From NCBI GenBank assembly GCA_038131955.1, contig JAYPQK010000012.1, positions 145,808-209,807 of the forward strand: DNA of 64,000 nucleotides, written 5' to 3'. Shown piece after piece: positions 43,322 through 50,985 of this stretch. The DNA is from SHAN690 sp038131955. GTDB lineage: Bacteria; Bacteroidota; Bacteroidia; Flavobacteriales_G; Salibacteraceae. The notes under the pieces were generated by a model. That model did no database searches. It saw nothing but the letters and a program-made list of their open reading frames with translations, and was not told the origin of the DNA. A program made the translations under genes and the position numbers. Within the stretch, counting starts at the first letter, position 1, and each line of letters begins with the position of its first letter.

Positions 43322-43699
43322 ATGTCCAGATTCCTCATCAATACGCTTATAAGTTCGGTCGCTGTTATGATCTGTGCCTACCTCTTACCGGGAGTAGAGG
43401 TGAGTGGTTTTCTGAACGCTTTTTTTGTTGCGATATCGCTCGCTTTGTTGAATCAGTTCGTAAAGCCATTGTTGATCTTGTTGACGATTCCTGCTACGAT
43501 CCTGACCTTGGGATTATTCCTCTTCGTCATCAATGCGTTGATCATCATGCTGGCCGATTGGATCATCGATGGGTTTCAGGTCAATAGCTTCATATGGGCT
43601 CTCTTGTTTAGCCTTTTGCTTTCAGCGATAACATCGATTCTGGATGCCTTGATGGGCAATGACCGAAAAGGAAAAAAGAGAAAGAGCGAGGAGTGTTAA
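43322..43699 (+). CDS. YvlD-type phage-holin-like membrane protein
   Basis: A 125-residue protein with four hydrophobic segments, matching the YvlD/phage holin family 4 superfamily. Hallmarks are YLLPGVEVSGFLNAFFVAI, LLNQFVKPLLILLTIPATILTLGLFLFVINALIIMLA (helices 2 and 3) and a basic tail (GNDRKGKKRKSEEC). Despite the family name, members in bacterial chromosomes are probably envelope proteins and not phage holins. It converges with the N-formylglutamate amidohydrolase gene with a 4-base overlap. Confidence 0.88.
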   Translation: MSRFLINTLISSVAVMICAYLLPGVEVSGFLNAFFVAISLALLNQFVKPLLILLTIPATILTLGLFLFVINALIIMLADWIIDGFQVNSFIWALLFSLLLSAITSILDALMGNDRKGKKRKSEEC

Positions 43700-44364
43700 T
43701 CAAGTACTCCGCGTAGGTTGGCCAAGCTTTCGTAGATCACCTTACGATAATCGAGAATGACATCGTTACGAACCTCCAACGTAAAGCCTAGATAGTATTC
43801 CGGAATACAGCGCCTCAGATAGGAGGTGAGCGCGTCGCTGCTGCCTCGGTAGGGGTAGTTGAACCGGACTTTTGCATCAGGCTTCACCTGCTTGATCTGC
43901 TCTTTCCAAACCTTCGCCAGTTCGCGTTCCTGCCTGCGCTTCGAGTCAAAGCCGATCCCTACCGGTGTTTCACGAAACTGATTTCCGTGCATCGGATGGA
44001 AGGAGTGAAGGGAAATGTGAAGCACCCCTTGGTCTAAGTATTCCTCCACAAACGTCTGGATGCGATTTCGATACGGTAGATAGTACTTCGAGATCAGCTC
44101 CGATTTCTTTTCTCTGGGGAGTTGGGTAGTGAATGGAGAGAATAGAAAACGATCGTGAATGGAGGTGTTCGGTTCGATCAATAGGCGGGTGTAGCGATAA
44201 AACTCGGATTGATCAAATAGAGGTCCCAGCCGGATAAACATCGGCGCCACCCGTACATCATAGCCTCGATGGCTTTCCAAGACATCTACCGCCTTCAAGA
44301 ATAGGTGTGCATACTCGAGGGGAATACCGTTGGCGTAGTGTTCGCAACTCAGCAACCAGATCAT
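43696..44364 (-). CDS. N-formylglutamate amidohydrolase family protein
   Basis: A 222-residue member of the FGase (HutG-like) family, zinc hydrolases that can release glutamate from N-formylglutamate in histidine breakdown. It starts LLSCEHYANGIPLEY and shows the metal/active-site stretch HISLHSFHPMHGNQ, then the VGIGFD strand and the end GFTLEVRNDVILD. No other hut gene is nearby, so its substrate may be different. It overlaps the upstream TMTC-like gene by 4 bases. Confidence 0.85.
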   Translation of the reverse strand: MIWLLSCEHYANGIPLEYAHLFLKAVDVLESHRGYDVRVAPMFIRLGPLFDQSEFYRYTRLLIEPNTSIHDRFLFSPFTTQLPREKKSELISKYYLPYRNRIQTFVEEYLDQGVLHISLHSFHPMHGNQFRETPVGIGFDSKRRQERELAKVWKEQIKQVKPDAKVRFNYPYRGSSDALTSYLRRCIPEYYLGFTLEVRNDVILDYRKVIYESLANLRGVLD

Positions 44365-46307
44365 AGACCTCGAAGGAGTTGTTGGGCTTGATCGAGATTA
44401 GGATTCAGGTCCAATGCCGTCTCAAGCTCCACGCGAGCGAGTTCTGGGCGAGAGGTGTTCAAGTACAGAATACCGAGGTTCAAATGGGTTTCTGCATTGC
44501 GTGGGTCAAGTTCAACGGCCTTATTGAAGTGGAACTCCGCTTTTTCAGGATCTCCGGTGATGCCGTATGCTGTTCCGAGCTTCAAGTGTCCTCTTGACTT
44601 CGTAGGCTCCAGGCTGACCAGCTCATTTAAGTGCGCTATGGCTTCATCGAACTTCGACTGATAACCTTCACTCTCGGCGGCCATATAAAGGGCGTCCGCT
44701 TGGCTCGTTCTGTCGTAGTAGGTCTCGAAATGTTCTTCCGCGGCTGCGAATCGCTGTAGCTTATAGGCGGTTAAGGCTAGGTTGAATAATCCCTTGTTGT
44801 AGGAAGGAAAGCGTTCATAGGTCGTAGCATAGATGTTGAACGCATCTTCAAGACGTCCTTGGTCCAGGTATACAACTCCTAAATTATTGTAGGCATCCTG
44901 GTATTCAGGCCAGATCTCGATCGCTTCCTTCAGATGTCGTTCGGCATCGCTACGTAGCTTCTGACGTTCACGAGGCTCAACCTTGGCCTGGTCATTACTC
45001 GCCGTACCTAAATTGTAATGGGCGCGAGCACTGTTAGGGACCTTGTCTACATCGGCTGCAAAAAGGGTGTAGTTGCTTTCCCAGTCGGGAATGCGTTGAA
45101 CGGTTAGAATGAGAAAGGCAACGCTCAGAAGTGCAAAGATCCATGAGCTTCGAGGACGGAGTGCGGGAATGGCATATACCAATGAGACCAGTCCGATGAT
45201 AAAACCAAGAGATGGTGTGAATACGAATCGTTCAGCAGCTAGCGCGCCGATCAGTAAGACCACGTTGGCTACAACTGAGATCGTGATGAAGTAGAACAAG
45301 ATCCCGAAGGCATGCCACTCACGTGAGCGGATGGATCGAATCACCTCTGCGATCATGATGAAGACCACCAGCACCGAAACCCAGAACCATGGAGAGGTGA
45401 GGCCTTGTAACTCAATGGCGTTGTAGGAATAATCGTGGGATAAATTGACGGGAACAAGCATCTTCCAGATGTACATGCCTTGCACGACAGTGGCTGTAGC
45501 TATTCTTTCGACCCAGCTATCGGTCGTTGTTAGCACATTCTGCAGGATGCCGGTCACGCCGGAGTCGACAGCTCCCATTTCCGATAAGACGTGAGCACGA
45601 GTCAGGAGAAAGATCACGGCGGGGACGGCAAACACGAGGAGCGATCTAACATAGAAGATTGGCTTCTCATTTTTATGGAAGTAGTGGATCAAAGAGAACA
45701 CAACCAAAAAAGTTATCGCGCTTTCCTTGCTAAACAAAGCCAAGAGGAATGAGAATAGCGAGATGGAAAGTTCGACGACCTTGTCGCTGTTCAAATACTT
45801 GACCCAGAACCAGGCAGCGATGGCAAAGAAGAGTAGCGCCAAGATCTCATCACGGCTTTTTAAGTTGGCTACCACTTCGGTATGGATCGGGTGCAAGGCA
45901 AAAAGCAGAAGTACCCAAAAGGCACTCCATGCGTGTTCTCCTAACATGCTCTGTAGCCACTTGCCCAAAACGATGAGCAAAAGTCCATAGAGCAATGCCT
46001 GAATGAAGTGAGAGGCTTTTGGGCTAAGGTCGAACAGTGATTTTTCTGAGGCAAAGGTTACCAGGGAAAGTGGGCGATACAGACCGTCATTGAAGTTGAG
46101 GTGACCGTGCGCATAATTCGTCGTCAGGAGTTCTCCAATTCCTGAAAAACCCTTTTGGACATGCGCGTTCTGGGTGATCACCAGGTTGTCGTCCAATACG
46201 AAGCCGTGACCTATGGTCAATAAGTAGATCAGAAACCCCAAGATCCCAGGCAGATAGATCAGTCGGGGGTCCATTTGACCTTTGGTATCGAAGGTGCGTT
46301 TCACCAT
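44361..46307 (-). CDS. TMTC-like membrane protein with C-terminal TPR repeats (putative O-mannosyltransferase-like)
   Basis: A 648-residue protein. Residues 1-400 are a polytopic membrane region in the DUF1736/GT-C style: after the first helix comes a luminal-type loop VLDDNLVITQN, the DD-containing element that serves as the catalytic acidic motif in GT-C enzymes, and FNDGLYRPLSLVTFASE, LFALHPIHTEVVANLKSRDE. Residues 420-648 carry about six TPR units (AHYNLGTA, AYNNLGVVYLDQGRLEDA, GHLKLGTAYGITGDPEKAEFHFNKAVELDPRNAETHLNL). Human TMTC1-4 proteins with this layout O-mannosylate cadherins. Here it could glycosylate secreted proteins with a polyprenyl-linked sugar, but this is inferred only. Confidence 0.85.
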   Translation of the reverse strand: MVKRTFDTKGQMDPRLIYLPGILGFLIYLLTIGHGFVLDDNLVITQNAHVQKGFSGIGELLTTNYAHGHLNFNDGLYRPLSLVTFASEKSLFDLSPKASHFIQALLYGLLLIVLGKWLQSMLGEHAWSAFWVLLLFALHPIHTEVVANLKSRDEILALLFFAIAAWFWVKYLNSDKVVELSISLFSFLLALFSKESAITFLVVFSLIHYFHKNEKPIFYVRSLLVFAVPAVIFLLTRAHVLSEMGAVDSGVTGILQNVLTTTDSWVERIATATVVQGMYIWKMLVPVNLSHDYSYNAIELQGLTSPWFWVSVLVVFIMIAEVIRSIRSREWHAFGILFYFITISVVANVVLLIGALAAERFVFTPSLGFIIGLVSLVYAIPALRPRSSWIFALLSVAFLILTVQRIPDWESNYTLFAADVDKVPNSARAHYNLGTASNDQAKVEPRERQKLRSDAERHLKEAIEIWPEYQDAYNNLGVVYLDQGRLEDAFNIYATTYERFPSYNKGLFNLALTAYKLQRFAAAEEHFETYYDRTSQADALYMAAESEGYQSKFDEAIAHLNELVSLEPTKSRGHLKLGTAYGITGDPEKAEFHFNKAVELDPRNAETHLNLGILYLNTSRPELARVELETALDLNPNLDQAQQLLRGL

Positions 46308-46317
46308 GAAGCCAAAC

Positions 46318-47232
46318 TTACGACTTCATCTTTCCATTGTACATGGGGTGATGCTGGATGATGGTAGATTTCAAGAATTTTCGGTCGAGGTGGGTGTAGA
46401 TCTCGGTTGTGGTGATGGATGCGTGTCCTAGCATTTCTTGCACGGCTCTAAGATCGGCGCCATTTTCCACCAGTTCGGTGGCGAAACTGTGACGGAGGGT
46501 GTGAGGACTGATCTTCTTCCGAATACCGGCAACCGCGGCCAGATCACGGATGATGTAGAAGACCATGACCCGACTCAAGTGACTTCCCCGACGATTGAGA
46601 AAAACGAAATCCTCTTCGCCAAGTTTGGGTTGAACGTGAACTCGTACTTCGTTGATGTAGAGCTCAATGCTCTTAGCTGCTACGTCATGGATCGGTACGA
46701 GACGTTCCTTGTCGCCTTTACCTATGACTCGGAGGAATCCTTCCTTTAAGAAGAGATCGCTGATCTTCAGATTCACCAATTCGGAGACGCGCAATCCACA
46801 GGCGTACAAAGTCTCAATGATGGCTCGATTCCGCTCACCTTCGGGTGTGCTCCGGTCGATGGACTCGAGCATCTTGTCTATCTCGGCATTGTTGAGGGTG
46901 TCGGGTAGCTTGCGTCCGAGCTTCGGTGCTTCCAGTAGGGCGGTAGGATCGTCTTTGATGACCTCATCGATCTCCAGGTATCGAAAGAAGGCCTTGATGC
47001 CGCTGATGATTCGAGCTTGGGTGTGAGGTGCGAGACCGAGCTCCACCACCCACTTTACGAAGCGCTCAAGCTCGGGGCGTGTGATCTGCTGCGGCGATTG
47101 GTTCTTTTCTTCGGAGTGCAGAAAGGAGGTGAGTTTGTTCACATCGTCTAAATAGGCTTGAATGCTATTCTCAGACAGTGATCGCTCCATGCGCAGGTAC
47201 GCCTTGAATCCTTTTTTGTACGAATCCCACAT
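46318..47232 (-). CDS. xerD: Site-specific tyrosine recombinase XerD
   Basis: The chromosome-dimer-resolution recombinase that acts with XerC at dif. The N-terminal SAM-like domain is MWDSYKKGFKAYLRMERSLSENSI; the catalytic domain has the Arg in LYACGLRVSELVNL, the Lys in VIGKGDKERLVPI, the HxxR in SPHTLRHSFATEL, the GHAS His and the nucleophile Tyr in TTEIYTHLD. ATG 47232 gives 304 residues, close to the usual 298; the frame extends to a TTG at 47244. No mobile element surrounds it. It is followed by the TMTC-like gene on the same strand, 10 bases on. Confidence 0.95.
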   Translation of the reverse strand: MWDSYKKGFKAYLRMERSLSENSIQAYLDDVNKLTSFLHSEEKNQSPQQITRPELERFVKWVVELGLAPHTQARIISGIKAFFRYLEIDEVIKDDPTALLEAPKLGRKLPDTLNNAEIDKMLESIDRSTPEGERNRAIIETLYACGLRVSELVNLKISDLFLKEGFLRVIGKGDKERLVPIHDVAAKSIELYINEVRVHVQPKLGEEDFVFLNRRGSHLSRVMVFYIIRDLAAVAGIRKKISPHTLRHSFATELVENGADLRAVQEMLGHASITTTEIYTHLDRKFLKSTIIQHHPMYNGKMKS

Positions 47233-47329
47233 TGATGCTTGCAAGTTCTGCTTTTCTAAGATGATTGCTGCACGATAAAGAGGTGCACTTTCAAACGAGG
47301 GGTGTTGATTCAGTCCTTAGTTTCGTAGT

Positions 47330-47758
47330 ATGAAGATCGCAATCGTCAACGGCCCGAACCTGAATTTGACAGGGAAGAGGGAGAAGGAGCATTATGGAGA
47401 GAAGTCTTTTGAAACCTTCATCCAGGAGATGAAGCAAGGTTTTCCTCAGATCGAGCTCGAATACTTCCAGAGCAATGTGGAAGGGGAGATCATCGATGAA
47501 CTTCACCGTCTGGATAAGGACAAGGCAGTCAAAGGGATCCTTCTCAATGCGGGGGGATATACGCACACTTCGGTTGCGATCGGTGACGCGGTCGCCGCGG
47601 TCGATAAGCCGGTCATCGAAGTGCATATGAGCAACATCTTCGCTCGCGAAGATTACCGACACATCTCCTACATCGGAAAGCATGCGATCGGTTCTATCGC
47701 CGGTTTTGGCATGGAAAGTTATCTCTTAGGACTGCTGAAATTGCTCAATCAGCGCTAG
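47330..47758 (+). CDS. aroQ: 3-dehydroquinate dehydratase, type II
   Basis: The third step of the shikimate pathway: dehydration of 3-dehydroquinate to 3-dehydroshikimate. The 142-residue length and motifs are standard: IAIVNGPNLNLTGKRE, then the catalytic loop Tyr in EKEHYG, FQSNVEGEIIDEL, LNAGGYTHTSVAIGDAV and EVHMSNIFAREDYRH. TAGTTTCG (47318-47325), one base off the -7 box, sits four bases before the ATG, so it may be leaderless. It diverges from xerD and converges with the DUF58 gene with a 4-base overlap. Confidence 0.97.
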   Translation: MKIAIVNGPNLNLTGKREKEHYGEKSFETFIQEMKQGFPQIELEYFQSNVEGEIIDELHRLDKDKAVKGILLNAGGYTHTSVAIGDAVAAVDKPVIEVHMSNIFAREDYRHISYIGKHAIGSIAGFGMESYLLGLLKLLNQR

Positions 47759-48684
47759 TGCAAACGCGATCGCTTGGCTAAGAAGCGCTCAAGCACGCTG
47801 TCCACACCTTTCTTGATATCGGTCTTTACCCAGTCGATGTGGAATTGCCGACACTTCAGCTTCATCTCGTTGATGCGCTTTTCGCGAGCCTCTTTATAGG
47901 CTTTCTTGATCTCGTGGGGTTGTGCCTTGACCCGCTCGCCGGTTTCCATGTCGATGAAGGTATGCGGACGATTCTCAAGATCCAGTTCGACCTCGGTATC
48001 CCAATCAACGATGTGGAAGAGCACGACCTCATGCTTGTTGTACCGCAGGTGCTGTAAGGCTTCAAAGAGTTCTTGCTGATCAGCTTCTCCGCGTAACGTA
48101 CTATCCACAAAATCACTGAAAATGATGATCAGCGAGCGCTTGTGGATCTGTTCTGCGAGAATGTGCAGGGAGTCGATCAGGTCGGACCTTGAAGCGCCCT
48201 CCATTTTGCTGTACTCTTCTTCGAGCAGACTGAAGAGGTAGTTGTGGTGTACACTAGAGCTTTTCGCTGGAGTAGTGAGTTCGATACCGTTGCCGATCAT
48301 GCTCAGTCCGACTGCGTCTCGCTGGGCTCGCATCAAGTAGATCAATGAGGCTGCCGACTGTAAGGCGAAACGGATCTTGTTAGGGGCTTCATTTTCGCCG
48401 CGCTTTGGGTAGAACATCGAACCGGAACGGTCGATACAGAGGAAACAGCGGAGGTTGGTCTCTTCTTCGTAGCGTTTGACGAACATCTTGTCGGTACGCG
48501 CATAGAGCTTCCAGTCGATGTGTCGAGTACTCTCTCCTGTATTGTATGCCCTATGCTCGGCGAACTCCACGGAGAATCCGTGGTACGGGCTCTTGTGGAG
48601 CCCGGTGATGAAGCCCTCTACCGCTTGGCGTGCCAAGAATTCGAGTCTTCCCAGTTTTTGCGCTCTGAAGTGATCAATCGGCAT
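47755..48684 (-). CDS. DUF58 domain protein (MoxR/vWA-associated)
   Basis: A 309-residue protein of the DUF58 family, usually encoded beside a MoxR AAA+ ATPase, where the pair supports assembly or maturation of envelope proteins. The signature stretch FSVEFAEHRAYNTGESTRHIDWKLYARTDKMFVKRYEEE is present, then a von Willebrand A-type fold with the metal-site motif IDRSGSM. No MoxR gene is in the window on either side, which is unusual for this pair. The MFS gene lies 31 bases upstream on the same strand. Confidence 0.88.
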   Translation of the reverse strand: MPIDHFRAQKLGRLEFLARQAVEGFITGLHKSPYHGFSVEFAEHRAYNTGESTRHIDWKLYARTDKMFVKRYEEETNLRCFLCIDRSGSMFYPKRGENEAPNKIRFALQSAASLIYLMRAQRDAVGLSMIGNGIELTTPAKSSSVHHNYLFSLLEEEYSKMEGASRSDLIDSLHILAEQIHKRSLIIIFSDFVDSTLRGEADQQELFEALQHLRYNKHEVVLFHIVDWDTEVELDLENRPHTFIDMETGERVKAQPHEIKKAYKEAREKRINEMKLKCRQFHIDWVKTDIKKGVDSVLERFLAKRSRLH

Positions 48685-48715
48685 AGTGCGAGATTAGCGA
48701 TTGCTAACGGATTTA

Positions 48716-49927
48716 TCAAGACGATAGTCTTCGCCCTACGTGCTGATAGATGAAGATTGCGGGAAGAGCACATGCTCCCATAATCCACCAAGTGACCTCA
48801 TAGCCAAAGTGATGGATCATGAATAGGCCGCCGTTGTGACCTACGATGTGGGCAATGCTGAACGCGATCGTATACAAGCCCATATAGTCACCGATCTTCC
48901 CACCTTCTGCGCGGTCCATTGCCACTCGATTGGCAATAGGAAAATTGAGCATTTCACCCACAGTGATCAAAAGCATACCTATAGTAAGCGCCCAAACGGA
49001 GAACCAAAGGTTTAGAATGATGTAGCTGAATCCGATGAGGATCGCGCTGATGATCAATAGTCTGGTGAGGGCCATCTTTCTATCTTCCGTAAACTTGATC
49101 AAAGGCATTTCCAGGAAGAAGATGATCAAACCATTGATGCCGAGCAGGATCCCGATGGGCTGTTCGCCTAGATGGTGGTAGTCTCTGTAGTAAAGAGGTA
49201 CCGAGCTGAAGAGTTGTAAGAAAACGAAGCCGACCAAGAAGACGGCAAACAAGAAAGTTAAGTAGGTCTTGTCTTTCCACGGACTTTTCAGGATCAAGGT
49301 TTCTCCATTGTCGTTGTCGGTGTCTTTCTCTTCCACAGAATCTTTTTTGGGAAGGAAGAAGAGGATCACCAGACCCGCTAGGAGGCAAGTGAAGCCATCG
49401 ACCCAAAACAGCGATAGATAGCCCATCTTGGCAATAACGAAACCTCCGATGGCCGGACCAATACTGAACCCTAGGTTAACGGCTAACCGAACCAAGGTGA
49501 CTGATCGAGTGCGGTTCTCCGGCTTGCTGTAGGAGCGCAAGGCCACGAACATGGCGGGCCGGAACGTATCGGCTACGGCCATGACCAGGAAGATCGCTAG
49601 GCAGAAACCGTAGAAAGAGGTGACAAACTGGAGTAGAATGAAGAGCAGGCCAGGGGTGATCATGCTCCAAAGCATGGTCGGGTATGGGCCGATCTTATCG
49701 CTGAGTCGACCGCCAGACCAGGAGCCGACCAACGAACCGAGACCAAATGCTGACATCACCCATCCAACTTCTTGGAGCGACATACCCACTTCACCGGTAA
49801 GGTAGAGCGACAGGAATGGGATGACCATCGTGCCTGCGCGGTTGATCAGGCTCACCAAGGTCAGTACCCACACTTCCCGTCTGAACCCTTTGTAGGAATC
49901 GAAGTAATACCGTAGCCAAGATTGCAT
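48716..49927 (-). CDS. MFS transporter
   Basis: A 403-residue, 12-helix major facilitator. The helix 1 region reads RREVWVLTLVSLINRAGTMVIPFLSLYLTGEVG, and the helix 2-3 loop GSWSGGRLSDKIGPYPTML has the MFS signature GxLxDxxG. A polar loop in the middle (LPKKDSVEEKDTDNDNGET) separates the two halves. It resembles YceL/MdtH-type exporters; the substrate is unknown. ATG 49927 (MQSWLRYYFDSYKG) was chosen over the GTG at 49945. Confidence 0.9.
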   Translation of the reverse strand: MQSWLRYYFDSYKGFRREVWVLTLVSLINRAGTMVIPFLSLYLTGEVGMSLQEVGWVMSAFGLGSLVGSWSGGRLSDKIGPYPTMLWSMITPGLLFILLQFVTSFYGFCLAIFLVMAVADTFRPAMFVALRSYSKPENRTRSVTLVRLAVNLGFSIGPAIGGFVIAKMGYLSLFWVDGFTCLLAGLVILFFLPKKDSVEEKDTDNDNGETLILKSPWKDKTYLTFLFAVFLVGFVFLQLFSSVPLYYRDYHHLGEQPIGILLGINGLIIFFLEMPLIKFTEDRKMALTRLLIISAILIGFSYIILNLWFSVWALTIGMLLITVGEMLNFPIANRVAMDRAEGGKIGDYMGLYTIAFSIAHIVGHNGGLFMIHHFGYEVTWWIMGACALPAIFIYQHVGRRLSS

Positions 49928-50002
49928 GTGAGCAAGATAATTCACATCTCGACTCCGAAATCAAAGAATTGTATCTTGAGTCCGATTTAAACCCATGCTA
50001 CC

Positions 50003-50509
50003 ATGAATCGTTTGCTTTCACTCGCGCTCGGACTCTTTTCTTCGTCGGTTTTTGCCCAGAACACAGCCTTTTCAACTCAACCTAAGCAAGACAAGAATCA
50101 GTCCTTCTGGATCGGTGCCCATGCGGGGATGACCTCATCGGTAGGTTTATCCTTTAGGTTCCAGAAAGAAGCATTTGCGCTTATGCTGACGACTTTTCCC
50201 ATCTATGCCAACTCTCAGTTCCGTGGAAATATTGGCATCAGGCAGATGTACACCTTTCGCTCAGGAGAGAGGTATGGGTTATTCGGCTATAGCTCAATGA
50301 GTATTGGTAATCACGCGCTCGATTCTCGCTGGACTGGAAGAACGGCTCGAGTGAACGCCGGAATCGGTCTGGGCTTTGACATTTTCATGGGAGAATATGC
50401 GGATTTTCAGATCCTCTTGGGCTATGGCGGTATGAACATGGATAATCAGCAGCGGTTCCTCCTTTTACCGACCATCGGTGCGGGAATGTTTTTCAAGCTG
50501 AGTCAATAG
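50003..50509 (+). CDS. Exported beta-barrel-like protein, function unknown
   Basis: A 168-residue protein with a signal peptide (MNRLLSLALGLFSSSVFAQ). The mature part alternates hydrophobic and polar residues with many Gly and aromatic residues (SFWIGAHAGMTSSVGLSFRF, YGLFGYSSMSIG, GIGLGFDIFMGE) and ends GAGMFFKLSQ, as expected for an eight-stranded outer-membrane barrel. No named family is recognised. It is single, between a divergent MFS gene and the converging trxA gene. Confidence 0.7.
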   Translation: MNRLLSLALGLFSSSVFAQNTAFSTQPKQDKNQSFWIGAHAGMTSSVGLSFRFQKEAFALMLTTFPIYANSQFRGNIGIRQMYTFRSGERYGLFGYSSMSIGNHALDSRWTGRTARVNAGIGLGFDIFMGEYADFQILLGYGGMNMDNQQRFLLLPTIGAGMFFKLSQ

Positions 50510-50527
50510 ACCATCTAGGGTATAAAA

Positions 50528-50556
50528 AAAGCCCCATCGCTGAGCGATAGGGCTTT
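50528..50556 (-). terminator. Intrinsic terminator of trxA
   Basis: A 13-position stem (one C/A mismatch) AAAGCCCTATCGC / GCGATGGGGCTTT read on the minus strand, followed by a T-run continuing to 50524. The T-run is on the trxA side only. Confidence 0.88.
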
Positions 50557-50581
50557 CAACCGTTTAGTTAGGTTGCCGGAA

Positions 50582-50899
50582 TTACATATGTGCTTCCAGC
50601 TTCTTTACCAACACCGCCTTAGGCACTGCACCTACTTGGCGATCTACCACTTCTCCATTCTTGAAGAAGAGGATGGTTGGAATACTTCTAATTCCGAACT
50701 TCTGAGCAACTCCAGGGTTTAAGTCTACGTTCAACTTTCCTACAGTCGCTTTGTCAGCGTACTCATTTGCGACTTCTTCGACGATCGGGCCCACCATGCG
50801 GCAAGGTCCACACCATTCGGCCCAAAAATCGACCATCACAGGCTTGTCTGAGTTCAACGCTTCGACTTCGAAGTTGCTGTCTGTTAATTCTAATGCCAT
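50582..50899 (-). CDS. trxA: Thioredoxin
   Basis: The 105-residue disulfide reductase of the cytoplasm. The redox site is VDFWAEWCGPCRMVGPIVEEVA; the cis-Pro loop is FGIRSIPTILFFKNGE. It starts MALELTDSNFEVEAL with ATG 50899 and ends before a strong terminator. It lies downstream of dnaE on the same strand with an 86-base gap. Confidence 0.97.
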   Translation of the reverse strand: MALELTDSNFEVEALNSDKPVMVDFWAEWCGPCRMVGPIVEEVANEYADKATVGKLNVDLNPGVAQKFGIRSIPTILFFKNGEVVDRQVGAVPKAVLVKKLEAHM

Positions 50900-50985
50900 T
50901 ATTTCCTTACTAATTGTTGGTTTCTGGATTGATTACAAAACTATGAAAACAAATACTTCACCATTGCTTAATACGGGACATTCTG

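Noticed and set aside
43322..43699. Prophage remnant, because of the holin-like gene
   Set aside because: The YvlD-type family is chromosomal and common in Bacteroidota; no other phage genes or attachment sites are near.
46318..47232. Integrase of a mobile element
   Set aside because: The sequence is a standard XerD with housekeeping genes around it and no repeats or tRNA boundary nearby.
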